A DNA stretch of 64,000 bases. Source: Chitinophaga pollutisoli. Its GTDB lineage: Bacteria; Bacteroidota; Bacteroidia; Chitinophagales; Chitinophagaceae. The notes below the pieces were generated by a model that had not been told where the DNA came from, searched no databases, and saw nothing but the letters and a program-made list of their open reading frames with translations. Shown here in pieces: positions 25,338 through 34,139 of this stretch. The position numbers and the translations under genes were made by a program. The stretch covers positions 930,001-994,000 of the forward strand of contig NZ_CP149822.1 in NCBI RefSeq assembly GCF_038396755.1. The letters are read 5' to 3'. The stretch's first letter is position 1. Every line of letters begins with the position of its first letter.

Positions 25338-26195
25338 ATGATCAAAAAGACCCTTGCCTTCGTATCCCTGCTCCTCATGATGCTACCCGCCATGGCGCAA
25401 AAGTCGCTGCTTTACAAAATCTCCGGCAACGGGTTGCCGCAGCCATCATATGTGTTCGGGACCATTCACATGATCTGTCCGCAGGACTTTAACTTCCCCG
25501 ACAAGCTCGCAAAAGTGGTGCGGGCCGCTAATGTAATTTATCTCGAAATGGATATGGACGATCCGTCCCTGATGCTGAACATGGCGATGATGATGCAGGA
25601 CAAAACACCGGGTTATTCGCTGGAAAATGCATTCTCCAAGGAAGATTACCGCCTGTTGCAGCAATTCATGAACGACAGCCTGAGCATGGATATCGAAAAT
25701 TTCAAAAAGATGAAGCCGATGGTACTGATGAGCCTGCTGGCCACCAGGCTGCTGCCCTGTAAAAAGAGCGAATCGTATGAAATGAAACTGGTGGAAATGG
25801 CCAAACAAAATAATAAGCCGGTAGAAGGACTGGAAACAATCGAGGATCAGATGGCGATTTTTGATAATATCGCCGATACGACGGAAGCGAGCTCTATAAT
25901 GGAATATGTAAAGAATATGGCGAAGCAGCGGGATATTATGAACCGGTTGATGGCATCCTATAAAAAGCAGGATGTGAACGCATTATACAACCTGGTGCTG
26001 GAAACGGCGGAAACGGAGTCCGACCGCGAAGAGATCCTGGACAAGCGCAACCGCAACTGGATCCCTATTATGGAAAAAGCGATGAAGAGAAACCTGGCGC
26101 TTTTTGCCGTAGGCGCTGGCCATCTCGGGGGCGACCAGGGAGTGCTGTCGTTATTGAAGAAGAAGGGGTACAAAGTGGAACCTGTAATCAACTAA
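25338..26195 (+). CDS. TraB/GumN family protein
   Basis: 285 aa with a signal peptide (ends MLPAMAQ). The two conserved TraB/GumN blocks are present: YVFGTIHM near the N-terminus (GxxH) and LFAVGAGHLGGDQGVLSLL near the C-terminus. The family is related to Tiki-type metalloproteases; here Glu and His residues in those blocks could bind metal. Periplasmic; substrate unknown. It is followed by a terminator. Confidence 0.88.
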   Translation: MIKKTLAFVSLLLMMLPAMAQKSLLYKISGNGLPQPSYVFGTIHMICPQDFNFPDKLAKVVRAANVIYLEMDMDDPSLMLNMAMMMQDKTPGYSLENAFSKEDYRLLQQFMNDSLSMDIENFKKMKPMVLMSLLATRLLPCKKSESYEMKLVEMAKQNNKPVEGLETIEDQMAIFDNIADTTEASSIMEYVKNMAKQRDIMNRLMASYKKQDVNALYNLVLETAETESDREEILDKRNRNWIPIMEKAMKRNLALFAVGAGHLGGDQGVLSLLKKKGYKVEPVIN

Positions 26196-26213
26196 TTAAT
26201 TATCAATATGTTG

Positions 26214-26246
26214 AAAAGCCGCTCCCATTCCGGGGCGGCTTTTCCT
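26214..26246 (+). terminator. Rho-independent terminator
   Basis: AAAAGCCGC, loop, GCGGCTTTT then TCC; follows the TraB/GumN gene. Confidence 0.8.
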
Positions 26247-26345
26247 TTGCCTGCGGTCACTTGGCATTTGGTCATCCACCAACCGGTTTCATCACGCAAA
26301 AGCGCCTGTTGGTGTATCGGATTTCAGGTCCGCGGGCAGGCGATA

Positions 26346-26353
26346 TAAGTTTG
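26346..26353 (+). promoter_or_regulatory. Putative -7 element
   Basis: TAAGTTTG matches TAnnTTTG and lies 18 bases before the ATG at 26372. Confidence 0.5.
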
Positions 26354-26371
26354 CATCATCAAATTCAGTGT

Positions 26372-28543
26372 ATGCAAACCTTTTTAACCGCTATTTTCTC
26401 AGCAACTATTCTTTCAGCAGCTCCTTCCGCCATTGCGCAGCAAAAGAAAGACTCCATCCCCGCCCCGTCCGTCAAGCAGCTCAAGACCCATGAGGTAACC
26501 AGCAGTGCGCCCCCCATTACGATGCAGGGCGGCACTATGATCGTCAACGTCGGGAAATCCGTTACCGCCGCCGGCTCCAATGGCTGGGACGTGGTGACTA
26601 AATCACCCGGCGTGATCGCCGACAACAACAACGCCCTCCAGCTGAACGGCAAGCCCGTGACGGTGTACATGGACGGTCGCCCGACACGCCTCAGCGGCGA
26701 CGATCTCAAAAACCTGCTGTCGTCCACCCCCGGCAGCAACATCGACAAGATCGAGCTGATGAGCATGCCCAGCGGCAAGTACGACGCGCAGGACGGGGCG
26801 ATTATCAACATCAAGCTGTTCAAGCCCAAAGACCTTGGCACCAACGGCAACCTCACCCTCACCGGCGGTTTCGGCCGTTATCTGCGCACCACCGAGGGCA
26901 TCACGCTCAACCACCGCAGCAAAGGCGTGAACATGTACGGCGGGTACGACCACAACTACGCCAAGACGTTCACCGAAATCACCAACGACCGCGTTTACCC
27001 CGACGGGTACACCCTCACGGAAAATGACTTCAACCGGGAAAACAAACACACCCACAACGTGCGCGCCGGGGCTGATTTCGACCTGTCCAAATCCTCTTCG
27101 GCAGGCGTGCTCGTGAAAAGCATGTTCAACAACCGCAGCCGGCTGGGCGACAACTACACCACCCTGCCGGATTCCATTTTCCGCCAGGGCGCCACCGGCG
27201 ACCAAAAGCTGATAAACCCCAGTGTAAACGCGTATTACCGCACGGCCAGCGCCAAACATAAAAACGAGCTGACCATCAACGCGGACTACTTCAATCACCG
27301 CAAAGACTGGGACGACCAGTTCGGCGGTCAGTATTATTCCCTGAAAGAAGATGCGATCGGGTCTTCGTCCCACATCCGCAACTTTACGGAATCCGCCATC
27401 GACCTGTATTCCCTCAGCGCGGACTATTCCCAGCAGTTTAAGGCGTTCAAGCTGGAAGCCGGTCTTAAAACCACTTTCACCGAAACCGACAACAACATGC
27501 GCTGGGAAATGATGAACGCCGGCAAATGGGAAAACGATCCCAACAAAACGAACCACTTCATTTACAAGGAAAATGTGAATGCGGCTTACGCCGGCCTGAG
27601 CAAAACGGTGAAGAAATGGTCGTTTACAGCCATGCTGCGCATGGAGCATACGAATGCGAAGGGGAACAGCCTCACGATGGATCAAAAATTCTCCCGTGAT
27701 TACGTGCAGTTCTTCCCCAGCGCTTCGGCATCATGGAACATGAGCGCCAAAGACCAGTTCAGCTTCAGCTACCGCCGGAGCATCAACCGGTTCGGCTTCG
27801 ATATCGTGAATCCCTTCATCACTTACGTGAACGCCTACTCACTCCGCCAGGGCAACCCGGATATCAAACCGATGCTGTCGCAGGCCGTGCAGGCAACCTG
27901 GAGCCATAAGTACCAGCTGTTCACCACCGTGGCATTTACGCGGATGACCGACAATCTGAGCATGACCTTCAAACAGGACCCGGTGACCAAGGTGCAGGTG
28001 ATGAGTTTCGACAACCAGACGAATTTCAACCTGGCGTATGCCAACGTGGTGTGGGTGAAGCCCATTACCCCGAAGATCCGGACCACCGTGACCGTGACCG
28101 GCTTGTACCTGGGTATTAACACCGTGCTGGACGGGATCGATTACAACAAGAACAGCGTTACGGCTTTCGCCAATATCCAGAATTCCTTTACGCTGCCCAA
28201 AGGCTTCACAGCCGAGCTGAACGGTAACTTCCGCGGGCCGCTCATGGCCGGGTACGCCGTGATGAAAACACAGGGCAACGTGGACCTGGGGCTGGGCAAA
28301 ACGATCATGAAAGGAGCCGGTTCGCTGAAACTGGCGGCTGTAGACATCTTCAATACCAACCAGATGCGGTTCAAGGTGAACTACGGCACCATCAACAACC
28401 TGGGCAAGATGAACATGGACACCCGCGCCGTGAACCTGACCTTCAATTATAAATTCGGCAATAAAAACGTGAAAGCCGCCAAGTCGCGCAAGAACAGTAT
28501 CGAAACGGAATCCGGACGAACTGCCACGCAACAGGGCTTTTAG
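26372..28543 (+). CDS. Outer membrane beta-barrel receptor (TonB-dependent type)
   Basis: 723 aa from ATG 26372 with signal peptide (ends AIAQQ). It lacks the usual N-terminal carboxypeptidase-like domain and begins almost directly with the plug: MIVNVGKSVTAAGSNGWDVV, LNGKPVTVYMDGRPTRLSG and IELMSMPSGKYDAQDGAIIN, the classic plug landmarks of this family. The rest is barrel, with the family motif SYRRSINRFGF and RQGNPDIKP. Related to the partial gene at the left edge. Its promoter and a following terminator make it a single-gene unit. Ligand unknown. Confidence 0.9.
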   Translation: MQTFLTAIFSATILSAAPSAIAQQKKDSIPAPSVKQLKTHEVTSSAPPITMQGGTMIVNVGKSVTAAGSNGWDVVTKSPGVIADNNNALQLNGKPVTVYMDGRPTRLSGDDLKNLLSSTPGSNIDKIELMSMPSGKYDAQDGAIINIKLFKPKDLGTNGNLTLTGGFGRYLRTTEGITLNHRSKGVNMYGGYDHNYAKTFTEITNDRVYPDGYTLTENDFNRENKHTHNVRAGADFDLSKSSSAGVLVKSMFNNRSRLGDNYTTLPDSIFRQGATGDQKLINPSVNAYYRTASAKHKNELTINADYFNHRKDWDDQFGGQYYSLKEDAIGSSSHIRNFTESAIDLYSLSADYSQQFKAFKLEAGLKTTFTETDNNMRWEMMNAGKWENDPNKTNHFIYKENVNAAYAGLSKTVKKWSFTAMLRMEHTNAKGNSLTMDQKFSRDYVQFFPSASASWNMSAKDQFSFSYRRSINRFGFDIVNPFITYVNAYSLRQGNPDIKPMLSQAVQATWSHKYQLFTTVAFTRMTDNLSMTFKQDPVTKVQVMSFDNQTNFNLAYANVVWVKPITPKIRTTVTVTGLYLGINTVLDGIDYNKNSVTAFANIQNSFTLPKGFTAELNGNFRGPLMAGYAVMKTQGNVDLGLGKTIMKGAGSLKLAAVDIFNTNQMRFKVNYGTINNLGKMNMDTRAVNLTFNYKFGNKNVKAAKSRKNSIETESGRTATQQGF

Positions 28544-28553
28544 GAAATTAAGG

Positions 28554-28586
28554 GAAAGCCTCCGCAAGGGGGCTTTCTCTTCTTAT
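28554..28586 (+). terminator. Rho-independent terminator
   Basis: GAAAGCC, loop TCCGCAAGGG, GGCTTTC, then a pyrimidine-rich tail; ends the barrel gene. Confidence 0.7.
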
Positions 28587-28592
28587 TTTCCC

Positions 28593-28600
28593 TATTTTTG
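28593..28600 (+). promoter_or_regulatory. Putative -7 element of the LytS/LytTR pair
   Basis: TATTTTTG matches TAnnTTTG. It overlaps an in-frame TTG that could otherwise be taken as the start of the kinase gene, which supports the ATG at 28622 instead. Confidence 0.5.
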
Positions 28601-28621
28601 AACGAAAGCACACCTCCGCAC

Positions 28622-29722
28622 ATGTTATTGGACCAAACCAGCCGATTTTTTAAAAAAGAATGGAAGAAGATCGTCATCCTCTTTTCCATCGCCCTCGTCT
28701 GGAACATTTTCGCCTTCCTTTTTCTCTATTCCCTCGACCCTGATCTCACCGATACGGCCTACAATCGTTTCGGCGGCATTTGGGTAACTACTTTCCGGTC
28801 CATCGTCGAATTTACCATTACTTACTACATCCTGATTTATTTCGCGTGGCTGCCGGCTTTGCACGATAATAAATGGGGCCGTTTCTTTCTCATCATCGGG
28901 TTGTTGTTTGCCGTAAAAATCGGCTATTCCCTCATTTACGAATACGCCAAAACCGTGTATGAGGTGAAAGGTCGGCAAGACAAGGTGATGAAATTCATGA
29001 CGGCCAATAAGATGTTCGTGTTTTCCCTTACGCAGATTTTCACTTATTTGTTTAATCTCACCGTGACCTTCGTGGTGGCTGTTTTCATGCATTTCAGCAG
29101 GCGCGAGAAATTGCAGAAAGAGCTGGAGAAGCAAAAGATGGACGCGGAGTTAAGTGCCATCAAATACCAGATCAACCCGCATTTCCTGTTTAATTCGCTG
29201 AGTTTTATTTATAGTAAAACGGTACCCCTGAGCGAGGAGGTTTCCAACGCGGTTTTGCTCCTTTCTGACATTATGCGGTATGCGCTGGGGAAGGAAGAGG
29301 ACGCCGAAGGGAAAGTGGCCCTCACCAAGGAAATCACGCATATGAAAAACGTGATTGAAATCAACCAGATGCGGTTCAACAACAAACTGAGCATCCAGTA
29401 CAGCGAGCAGCTCGAAAACCCCGCTGCCCGCATCGCTCCGCTCATCCTCATCACCCTCGTGGAAAACGCCTTCAAGCACGGCGATCTGCTCGACCCCGCC
29501 AACCCGCTTGTGATCCGTACGGAAGCCAGCGACAACCGCATCCGGTTTTATATCGGCAACAAAAAGAAACTGGGGCCCAAGGAGCTATCGACCAGCATCG
29601 GCCTCAATAACGTCCGCCAGCGCCTGCAGCTTACTTATGAAGGAAAGCATCACTTCACCATCAACGAAACGGAACATTTTTATACCGCTGAACTGATCAT
29701 TCAATTACAGAAAAATGATTAA
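28622..29722 (+). CDS. LytS/YehU-type sensor histidine kinase
   Basis: 366 aa. Four hydrophobic helices in the first ~155 residues (for example WKKIVILFSIALVWNIFAFL and FFLIIGLLFAVKIGYSLIY) are followed by a short coiled-coil (LQKELEKQKMDAELS) and the His_kinase domain with its signature YQINPHFLFNSLSF (phospho-accepting His187). A degenerate ATPase domain follows with LVENAFKHG (N-box) and IGLNNVRQRL (G-box). It lacks an extracytoplasmic sensing domain, so it probably senses via its membrane segment. It overlaps the response-regulator gene by 8 bases. Confidence 0.92.
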   Translation: MLLDQTSRFFKKEWKKIVILFSIALVWNIFAFLFLYSLDPDLTDTAYNRFGGIWVTTFRSIVEFTITYYILIYFAWLPALHDNKWGRFFLIIGLLFAVKIGYSLIYEYAKTVYEVKGRQDKVMKFMTANKMFVFSLTQIFTYLFNLTVTFVVAVFMHFSRREKLQKELEKQKMDAELSAIKYQINPHFLFNSLSFIYSKTVPLSEEVSNAVLLLSDIMRYALGKEEDAEGKVALTKEITHMKNVIEINQMRFNNKLSIQYSEQLENPAARIAPLILITLVENAFKHGDLLDPANPLVIRTEASDNRIRFYIGNKKKLGPKELSTSIGLNNVRQRLQLTYEGKHHFTINETEHFYTAELIIQLQKND

Positions 29723-30440
29723 TTGCCTTATCATCGACGACGAACAGCACGCCATCGACTTGCTGACGCACCACATTCAGCAAACTCCCTTCCTGAACCT
29801 TCTCTATTCCACCACCGATCCGCTGGAAGGTTTGCAGGTGCTGAATCAGCATAAGATCGACCTCATCTTCCTCGACGTACAGATGCCGTCGATGACGGGG
29901 ATCGATTTCATCAAGGCCATCAACCGTAAATGCAAGGTAATCCTCACTACCGCCTATAGCGAATACGCCATGGAAGGGTTCGAAAACGAAGTGGTAGATT
30001 ACCTGCTCAAACCCATTTCCTTCGCCCGGTTCATCAAAGGCGCCCAGCGCGCGCTGAGCCTTATCCAGCCCTCCGCGCCGCCGGCAAAGGAGGAAAGCGA
30101 TTTCATTTTCGTGAAAACGGAACAAAAAGGCAAACTCATCAAAATCAATATCCGCGATATCATTTTGATTGAAGGATTGAAGAATTATGTTAAAATACAC
30201 ACCCGCGGCGGCGAAAAAATCATCGCACTGCTCAATATGAAAGACCTGGAAGAGCGCCTTCCGGCAGGAGAATTCGTGCGAACGCATAAATCCTTCCTTT
30301 TGGCGACAGGCTTTATCCGCATGATCGAAGGCAACCTCGTCCACCTCGACCATACCGACGAAAAGGTGCCCGTGGGCGACACCTACCGGGAAACGTTCAT
30401 GAACCTGATGAAGGATAAAATCATGACCAACAAGAAGTAG
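29715..30440 (+). CDS. LytTR-family response regulator
   Basis: 241 aa. Receiver domain with acidic pocket (IIDDEQ), phospho-acceptor Asp54 in LIFLDVQMPSMTG and the conserved TTAYSEYAMEGF and YLLKPI blocks. The C-terminal LytTR DNA-binding domain carries IILIEGLKNYVKIHT and FVRTHKSFLLATGFI. It pairs with the kinase encoded just upstream. Target genes are not evident from the window. Confidence 0.93.
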   Translation: MINCLIIDDEQHAIDLLTHHIQQTPFLNLLYSTTDPLEGLQVLNQHKIDLIFLDVQMPSMTGIDFIKAINRKCKVILTTAYSEYAMEGFENEVVDYLLKPISFARFIKGAQRALSLIQPSAPPAKEESDFIFVKTEQKGKLIKINIRDIILIEGLKNYVKIHTRGGEKIIALLNMKDLEERLPAGEFVRTHKSFLLATGFIRMIEGNLVHLDHTDEKVPVGDTYRETFMNLMKDKIMTNKK

Positions 30441-30461
30441 AGCACCCAAAACCTTGTTCCG

Positions 30462-31691
30462 ATGATACAAAAGGCCGTCGTTTCCCTCATTTGCCTGATG
30501 GCGCTGCTGCCCGCCGTGGCGCAACCCGTTATGGACAGCACCGGCATCTCCCGGAAATCGCTCGAATATTTCCTTTCCCGCGCCGTTACCATGGCGGAAT
30601 TCCTGGCAGTGGATCCCTATGGCAACGACGGCCCTTATCCCTACAAAGACGACGACGTGCGGCTTATCCGGCATCTCGGCGCCAAGTTTATCGGCCGGGC
30701 GATTTATCGCTGGGGGCATGAAACGGACCTCGCCAACCCGGATTTCCTGGAAAAGGCGAAGGGGCTCATGCGCAAGGTGCACGCCGATGACCCGGAAGTG
30801 ATCTTTCAGGCTGCGGTGTTTGAAGCGGTTTCGGAGAAGGTGGATAGCATACCCGTTCCGGGATGGGCGTTTGAAGCCCTGGGATTACCGGTGGAAAAGC
30901 GGCGTTTCCGGTATGCCGGTATGTTGAATAAAGATGGAAAATTCTTGAACCATTGGGGGAAAGGCCGCAGTGTGCCCGATATAACCCGCACGGAATCGCA
31001 GTTATGGCTGATATATCTGTGCGGAACGTATATGCGGCTGGGTTGTGAAGCCATCCATATCGGGCAGGTCAGCCTCATGGGGATGGCCGACCGGGACTGG
31101 GCGGCCTGGGCCGCCTTCCTGCAGAAAGTGCGGCAATTTGCAAAAACGCAATCGCGCAGGGGCTGGATTTTGCTGGATGCGCATACGCCAGACGGCGGAA
31201 TGGTGGCGAATGGCAAGAGCCTGCTGGATTTCAATTCCTTTCCCCTGCGGATCAAACCGGTGGTGGACAAACCCATGGAAGGCATGCTGCAGGTGGGCTA
31301 CCTCGACGCCTTGTACCGGCGCAGCAAGGGCGGGCAAACACCGTCTGGATGGTCCTGCGCATCGCTTCCGTACCTGGTGGAATTCGACAACTTCGGCATT
31401 AGCAGAACGCCCGGGGTTGCGGATACGGCTTCGCATTACATCTGGGGGTACGACGAAATATCCTGGTTCTGCCTTCAACCCGAAAAATACCGCCAGCAAT
31501 GGCTGCGATACGCATATGACTGGCTGAAAGCGAATGACGGCAACGGATTCCTGCAAATGCCCGTTTCCCGGGTTATCACCACGCAAAGCCGCAAACCCAT
31601 GACCCGCTACCGCGGTAACACCCGGTCGCCCCAATGTCCGGAAGGCCTCAATCTCGAAGAAACCATTTATCAGATCTGGCACAAACCTTAA
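30462..31691 (+). CDS. Secreted protein of unknown function
   Basis: 409 aa with signal peptide (MIQKAVVSLICLMALLPAVAQ). The mature protein is rich in Trp, Tyr and Asp and looks like an alpha/alpha or barrel-type hydrolase in composition (blocks such as WGHETDLANPDFL, GRSVPDITRTESQLWLIYL and IWGYDEISWFCLQPEKYRQQW), but I do not recognise a catalytic family. It follows the LytTR regulator by 21 bases and may be part of the same transcript. Its stop overlaps the convergent DUF92 gene by four bases. Confidence 0.7.
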   Translation: MIQKAVVSLICLMALLPAVAQPVMDSTGISRKSLEYFLSRAVTMAEFLAVDPYGNDGPYPYKDDDVRLIRHLGAKFIGRAIYRWGHETDLANPDFLEKAKGLMRKVHADDPEVIFQAAVFEAVSEKVDSIPVPGWAFEALGLPVEKRRFRYAGMLNKDGKFLNHWGKGRSVPDITRTESQLWLIYLCGTYMRLGCEAIHIGQVSLMGMADRDWAAWAAFLQKVRQFAKTQSRRGWILLDAHTPDGGMVANGKSLLDFNSFPLRIKPVVDKPMEGMLQVGYLDALYRRSKGGQTPSGWSCASLPYLVEFDNFGISRTPGVADTASHYIWGYDEISWFCLQPEKYRQQWLRYAYDWLKANDGNGFLQMPVSRVITTQSRKPMTRYRGNTRSPQCPEGLNLEETIYQIWHKP

Positions 31692-32389
31692 ACGGCGGCC
31701 CATAAGCCCCATGCGGCAAGCGCCGCAATAGCCGTGTTCATGAAGTTGACGGCATCATTGCCAATGACGCCTTTCCGCTCCAGGGTGGCGCCCAGTACAG
31801 AATCGGCCAGGTTGCCGATAGTGCCGGCGACCGTGATGATCAACCAGCCCGTACCGCCTCCGCCAAAGGCGAAATATATACTGGCGATGACGGCCGATGC
31901 GGCGATACCCGCAAGCGTGCCTTCGAAACTCACGACGCCGTCGAGCCCGTTGGCTTCGCGCCGGAAAGTGAGGATATTCATGAAGCGCCGGCCGTAAAGG
32001 GTGCCGAGCTCTGAAGAAACCGTATCAGCCGAAGCGGAAGCCAGCGCCGCGGCCAGCATGATGGGGTAAGGCAAAACGGGCCCTTCTCCCACCGTCATCA
32101 GCAACGATATCAACGCCGCCATCCCGCCGTTGGCGAACACCTGCCCGGCGTTCCGCCGTTGCTGCGCACCGCCATGCGCCGCTTTGCGGAATTTACCGTG
32201 CGCCGTGGCGAGCACGCCCATCGCAAAAAAAGCAAAGAGCACCGCCAGGCCAAAATACCCGCTCCCGAAGAATACGATGATGCCCGTCAGCCCCGCGGCC
32301 ACGGCGCCCGCGCGGGTGAGTTTGCCCAGCCGGCAAGCTGCGAACGCTCCGGCGCAAAGGGCGGCAATAACGAGGATAAATTCCGGCAT
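31688..32389 (-). CDS. DUF92 family integral membrane protein
   Basis: 233 aa from ATG 32389 (an upstream in-frame ATG adds 18 residues over the terminator region). Six or so hydrophobic helices, with the family hallmarks LTRAGAVAAGLTGIIVFFGSG near the N-terminus (quoted in part), SADTVSSELG in the middle and FEGTLAGIAAS and GNLADSVLGA near the end. These Gly/Asp-containing motifs define DUF92 (TIGR00297-type). Relatives include a plant phytyl-phosphate kinase, so a lipid-alcohol phosphate kinase role is a possible analogy only. Confidence 0.88.
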   Translation of the reverse strand: MPEFILVIAALCAGAFAACRLGKLTRAGAVAAGLTGIIVFFGSGYFGLAVLFAFFAMGVLATAHGKFRKAAHGGAQQRRNAGQVFANGGMAALISLLMTVGEGPVLPYPIMLAAALASASADTVSSELGTLYGRRFMNILTFRREANGLDGVVSFEGTLAGIAASAVIASIYFAFGGGGTGWLIITVAGTIGNLADSVLGATLERKGVIGNDAVNFMNTAIAALAAWGLWAAV

Positions 32390-32404
32390 AGCGGCAAAGG
32401 TAAT

Positions 32405-32435
32405 AGAAAAAGGCCGCCCCGGAAGAGGCAGCCTT
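32405..32435 (-). terminator. Terminator of the SusCD operon
   Basis: Minus strand: AAGGCTGCC, loop TCTTCCG, GGCGGCCTT (one G-T pair), then TTTC. Lies 36 bases past the last gene of the operon. Confidence 0.78.
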
Positions 32436-32470
32436 CGATTCATCGTTATCGATTGTCAGGAAAAAAATGT

Positions 32471-33466
32471 CTACAAAGGTTTACGCGTCACATTCTTCAG
32501 CTGGATCGTAACGGTGTATTTGCCTCGCTTCCAGAAACGCTGGATGAAGCGCGGGTTGGAATGGTACCCGTTATACGTGGGATCATCGTAGATGCAGGCA
32601 TCCGCCGCGATCCGGTAGTAAACGTTAAAACCGTTGCCGGCGCTTATGAAGGGGAACGGCGACTGAAACACGGGATACATCAGCTTGTCGTCGAACAGAT
32701 CCGGTTTTACGGTATACGTCTCGAACGTCTGCAGGAAAGTGTTACCATTGGGGCGTTTCAGCACTTCTCCCCGCTTGGGATTAAACGGATTGCCATGCTT
32801 ATCGAGGAAGTAGAGCGTAATGTTGAATTCGTCGGATACTTCGCGCTTGATATCAATGCTGTAAGATTCAGCGCCCTGGCCTTTGGTCACCGATTCCTGC
32901 CCCTGTTTCATCAGCGGATTGGAATAAGCGCCGTTCATGGCTTTCAGGTCCTGGAAGGCAACCGTGTCTTTCAGGATAAACTCGCCGAATTTCGGGTACA
33001 GCTTCGTTCTTTTGATATTGGAAATCTCCAGGTCGAACACGTAATGCCCGGCGGGGAGATTGTCCGTTGTGTAGTTGGTGTAGATCTGTCCGCTCGTAGG
33101 CTCGATATTCACCGGGTAGGCGTCCACCATCTGCATTTTGGACAGGATCTTTTCCTTGGTGGAATCCAGCGTGAAGTTGAGGGCGGCTTTCCAGGTGACC
33201 ATGGGGTAACGTTTGAGGAAAAGTTCGTCCATGTTCTTGCCGGTAGCCTTGTCGTACACATGCACCAGTTTGAAGTTCAACGGCCGCGTGGAGCCGTCGG
33301 GATTCACGCCGATGCCGCGGTATTCCCATCCTTTGGGAATCACTACGGGATTCAGTTCGTAATATAGGTTATCGCTCATGTAACCGATCTCGTCTTTTTT
33401 GCAGGCACTCATCAGCGAAGCTGCAAAAAGCCCGGCCAGTATATATTGGGTCTTGAATGATTTCAT
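32471..33466 (-). CDS. DUF5007-type lipoprotein of a SusCD operon
   Basis: 331 aa lipoprotein: signal MKSFKTQYILAGLFAASLMSAC with lipobox MSAC then KK. The mature protein has blocks such as YELNPVVIPKGWEYRGIGVN and ADACIYDDPTYNGYHSNPRF. I judge it to be the DUF5007 family from its context next to fasciclin and SusD genes; the family name is an inference from memory. Last gene of the four-gene operon, probably a surface lipoprotein that helps bind the transported ligand. Confidence 0.72.
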   Translation of the reverse strand: MKSFKTQYILAGLFAASLMSACKKDEIGYMSDNLYYELNPVVIPKGWEYRGIGVNPDGSTRPLNFKLVHVYDKATGKNMDELFLKRYPMVTWKAALNFTLDSTKEKILSKMQMVDAYPVNIEPTSGQIYTNYTTDNLPAGHYVFDLEISNIKRTKLYPKFGEFILKDTVAFQDLKAMNGAYSNPLMKQGQESVTKGQGAESYSIDIKREVSDEFNITLYFLDKHGNPFNPKRGEVLKRPNGNTFLQTFETYTVKPDLFDDKLMYPVFQSPFPFISAGNGFNVYYRIAADACIYDDPTYNGYHSNPRFIQRFWKRGKYTVTIQLKNVTRKPL

Positions 33467-33478
33467 GTTAGGCACACA

Positions 33479-34129
33479 TTAATTGGTTCCGAAATACAGG
33501 GAAGGATTGCCGCTTTCATACCCGGTGGGGTTCTGCAGCACGAAGAGCATTCCCGTGTTGGTGATGATGCCGGAAGTCTGGCAGTATGTTTCCATGTTAC
33601 CGATCCGGTAATACACGATCCTGGGGTAGATGCCCGTTGCTGGATTATACCCGAGTTGCTCGGATTTCACTTCGCGGTAGGAAACCTCGGCGTCCACGCC
33701 CGGGAAAGTAGTCGGGATAGACTGTCGTTCTTCCTTGAGGGCGCTGTACGGGAGGTTTCTTTTAACGATATGGATGCGGATAGAATCCCGGAAACCCTGG
33801 AGGTGGTACTTGATCAGCGTGTCGATCGTATACGATTTGCGGGCGTCCATGCCCTGTACGATTTTATGCCGGTCGTTGAGCAATTTCTGGATATGGTAAT
33901 CGGTTGGCGCGAAAAAGCTGATATCGCTTTCGTTCACGACATTCTGGATGCCCGCTTTGTCGATCAGGAGGCAAAGCGTGTCGAACAGGGGGTTCTTGCG
34001 CAGGTAATCCAGTGTGGTCATGTCCACTTTGGCGTTGTGCGTGCCACCGCCAACGATGTAGTCGTCTTTCTTGCATGCCGTCATGAAAACGCCGGCAGCT
34101 ATGATGATGATTCCGATGATTTTGTTCAT
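33479..34129 (-). CDS. Fasciclin-domain lipoprotein
   Basis: 216 aa, signal MNKIIGIIIIAAGVFMTACKK with lipobox MTAC (an alternative ATG two codons up is possible). A single FAS1-like domain is recognisable from TTLDYLRKNPLFDTLCLLID and SDISFFAPTDYHIQKLLND. FAS1 domains mediate adhesion or carbohydrate binding. It lies 4-15 bases from its neighbours in the SusCD operon, likely acting at the cell surface. Confidence 0.85.
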   Translation of the reverse strand: MNKIIGIIIIAAGVFMTACKKDDYIVGGGTHNAKVDMTTLDYLRKNPLFDTLCLLIDKAGIQNVVNESDISFFAPTDYHIQKLLNDRHKIVQGMDARKSYTIDTLIKYHLQGFRDSIRIHIVKRNLPYSALKEERQSIPTTFPGVDAEVSYREVKSEQLGYNPATGIYPRIVYYRIGNMETYCQTSGIITNTGMLFVLQNPTGYESGNPSLYFGTN

Positions 34130-34139
34130 GTGCATGGGT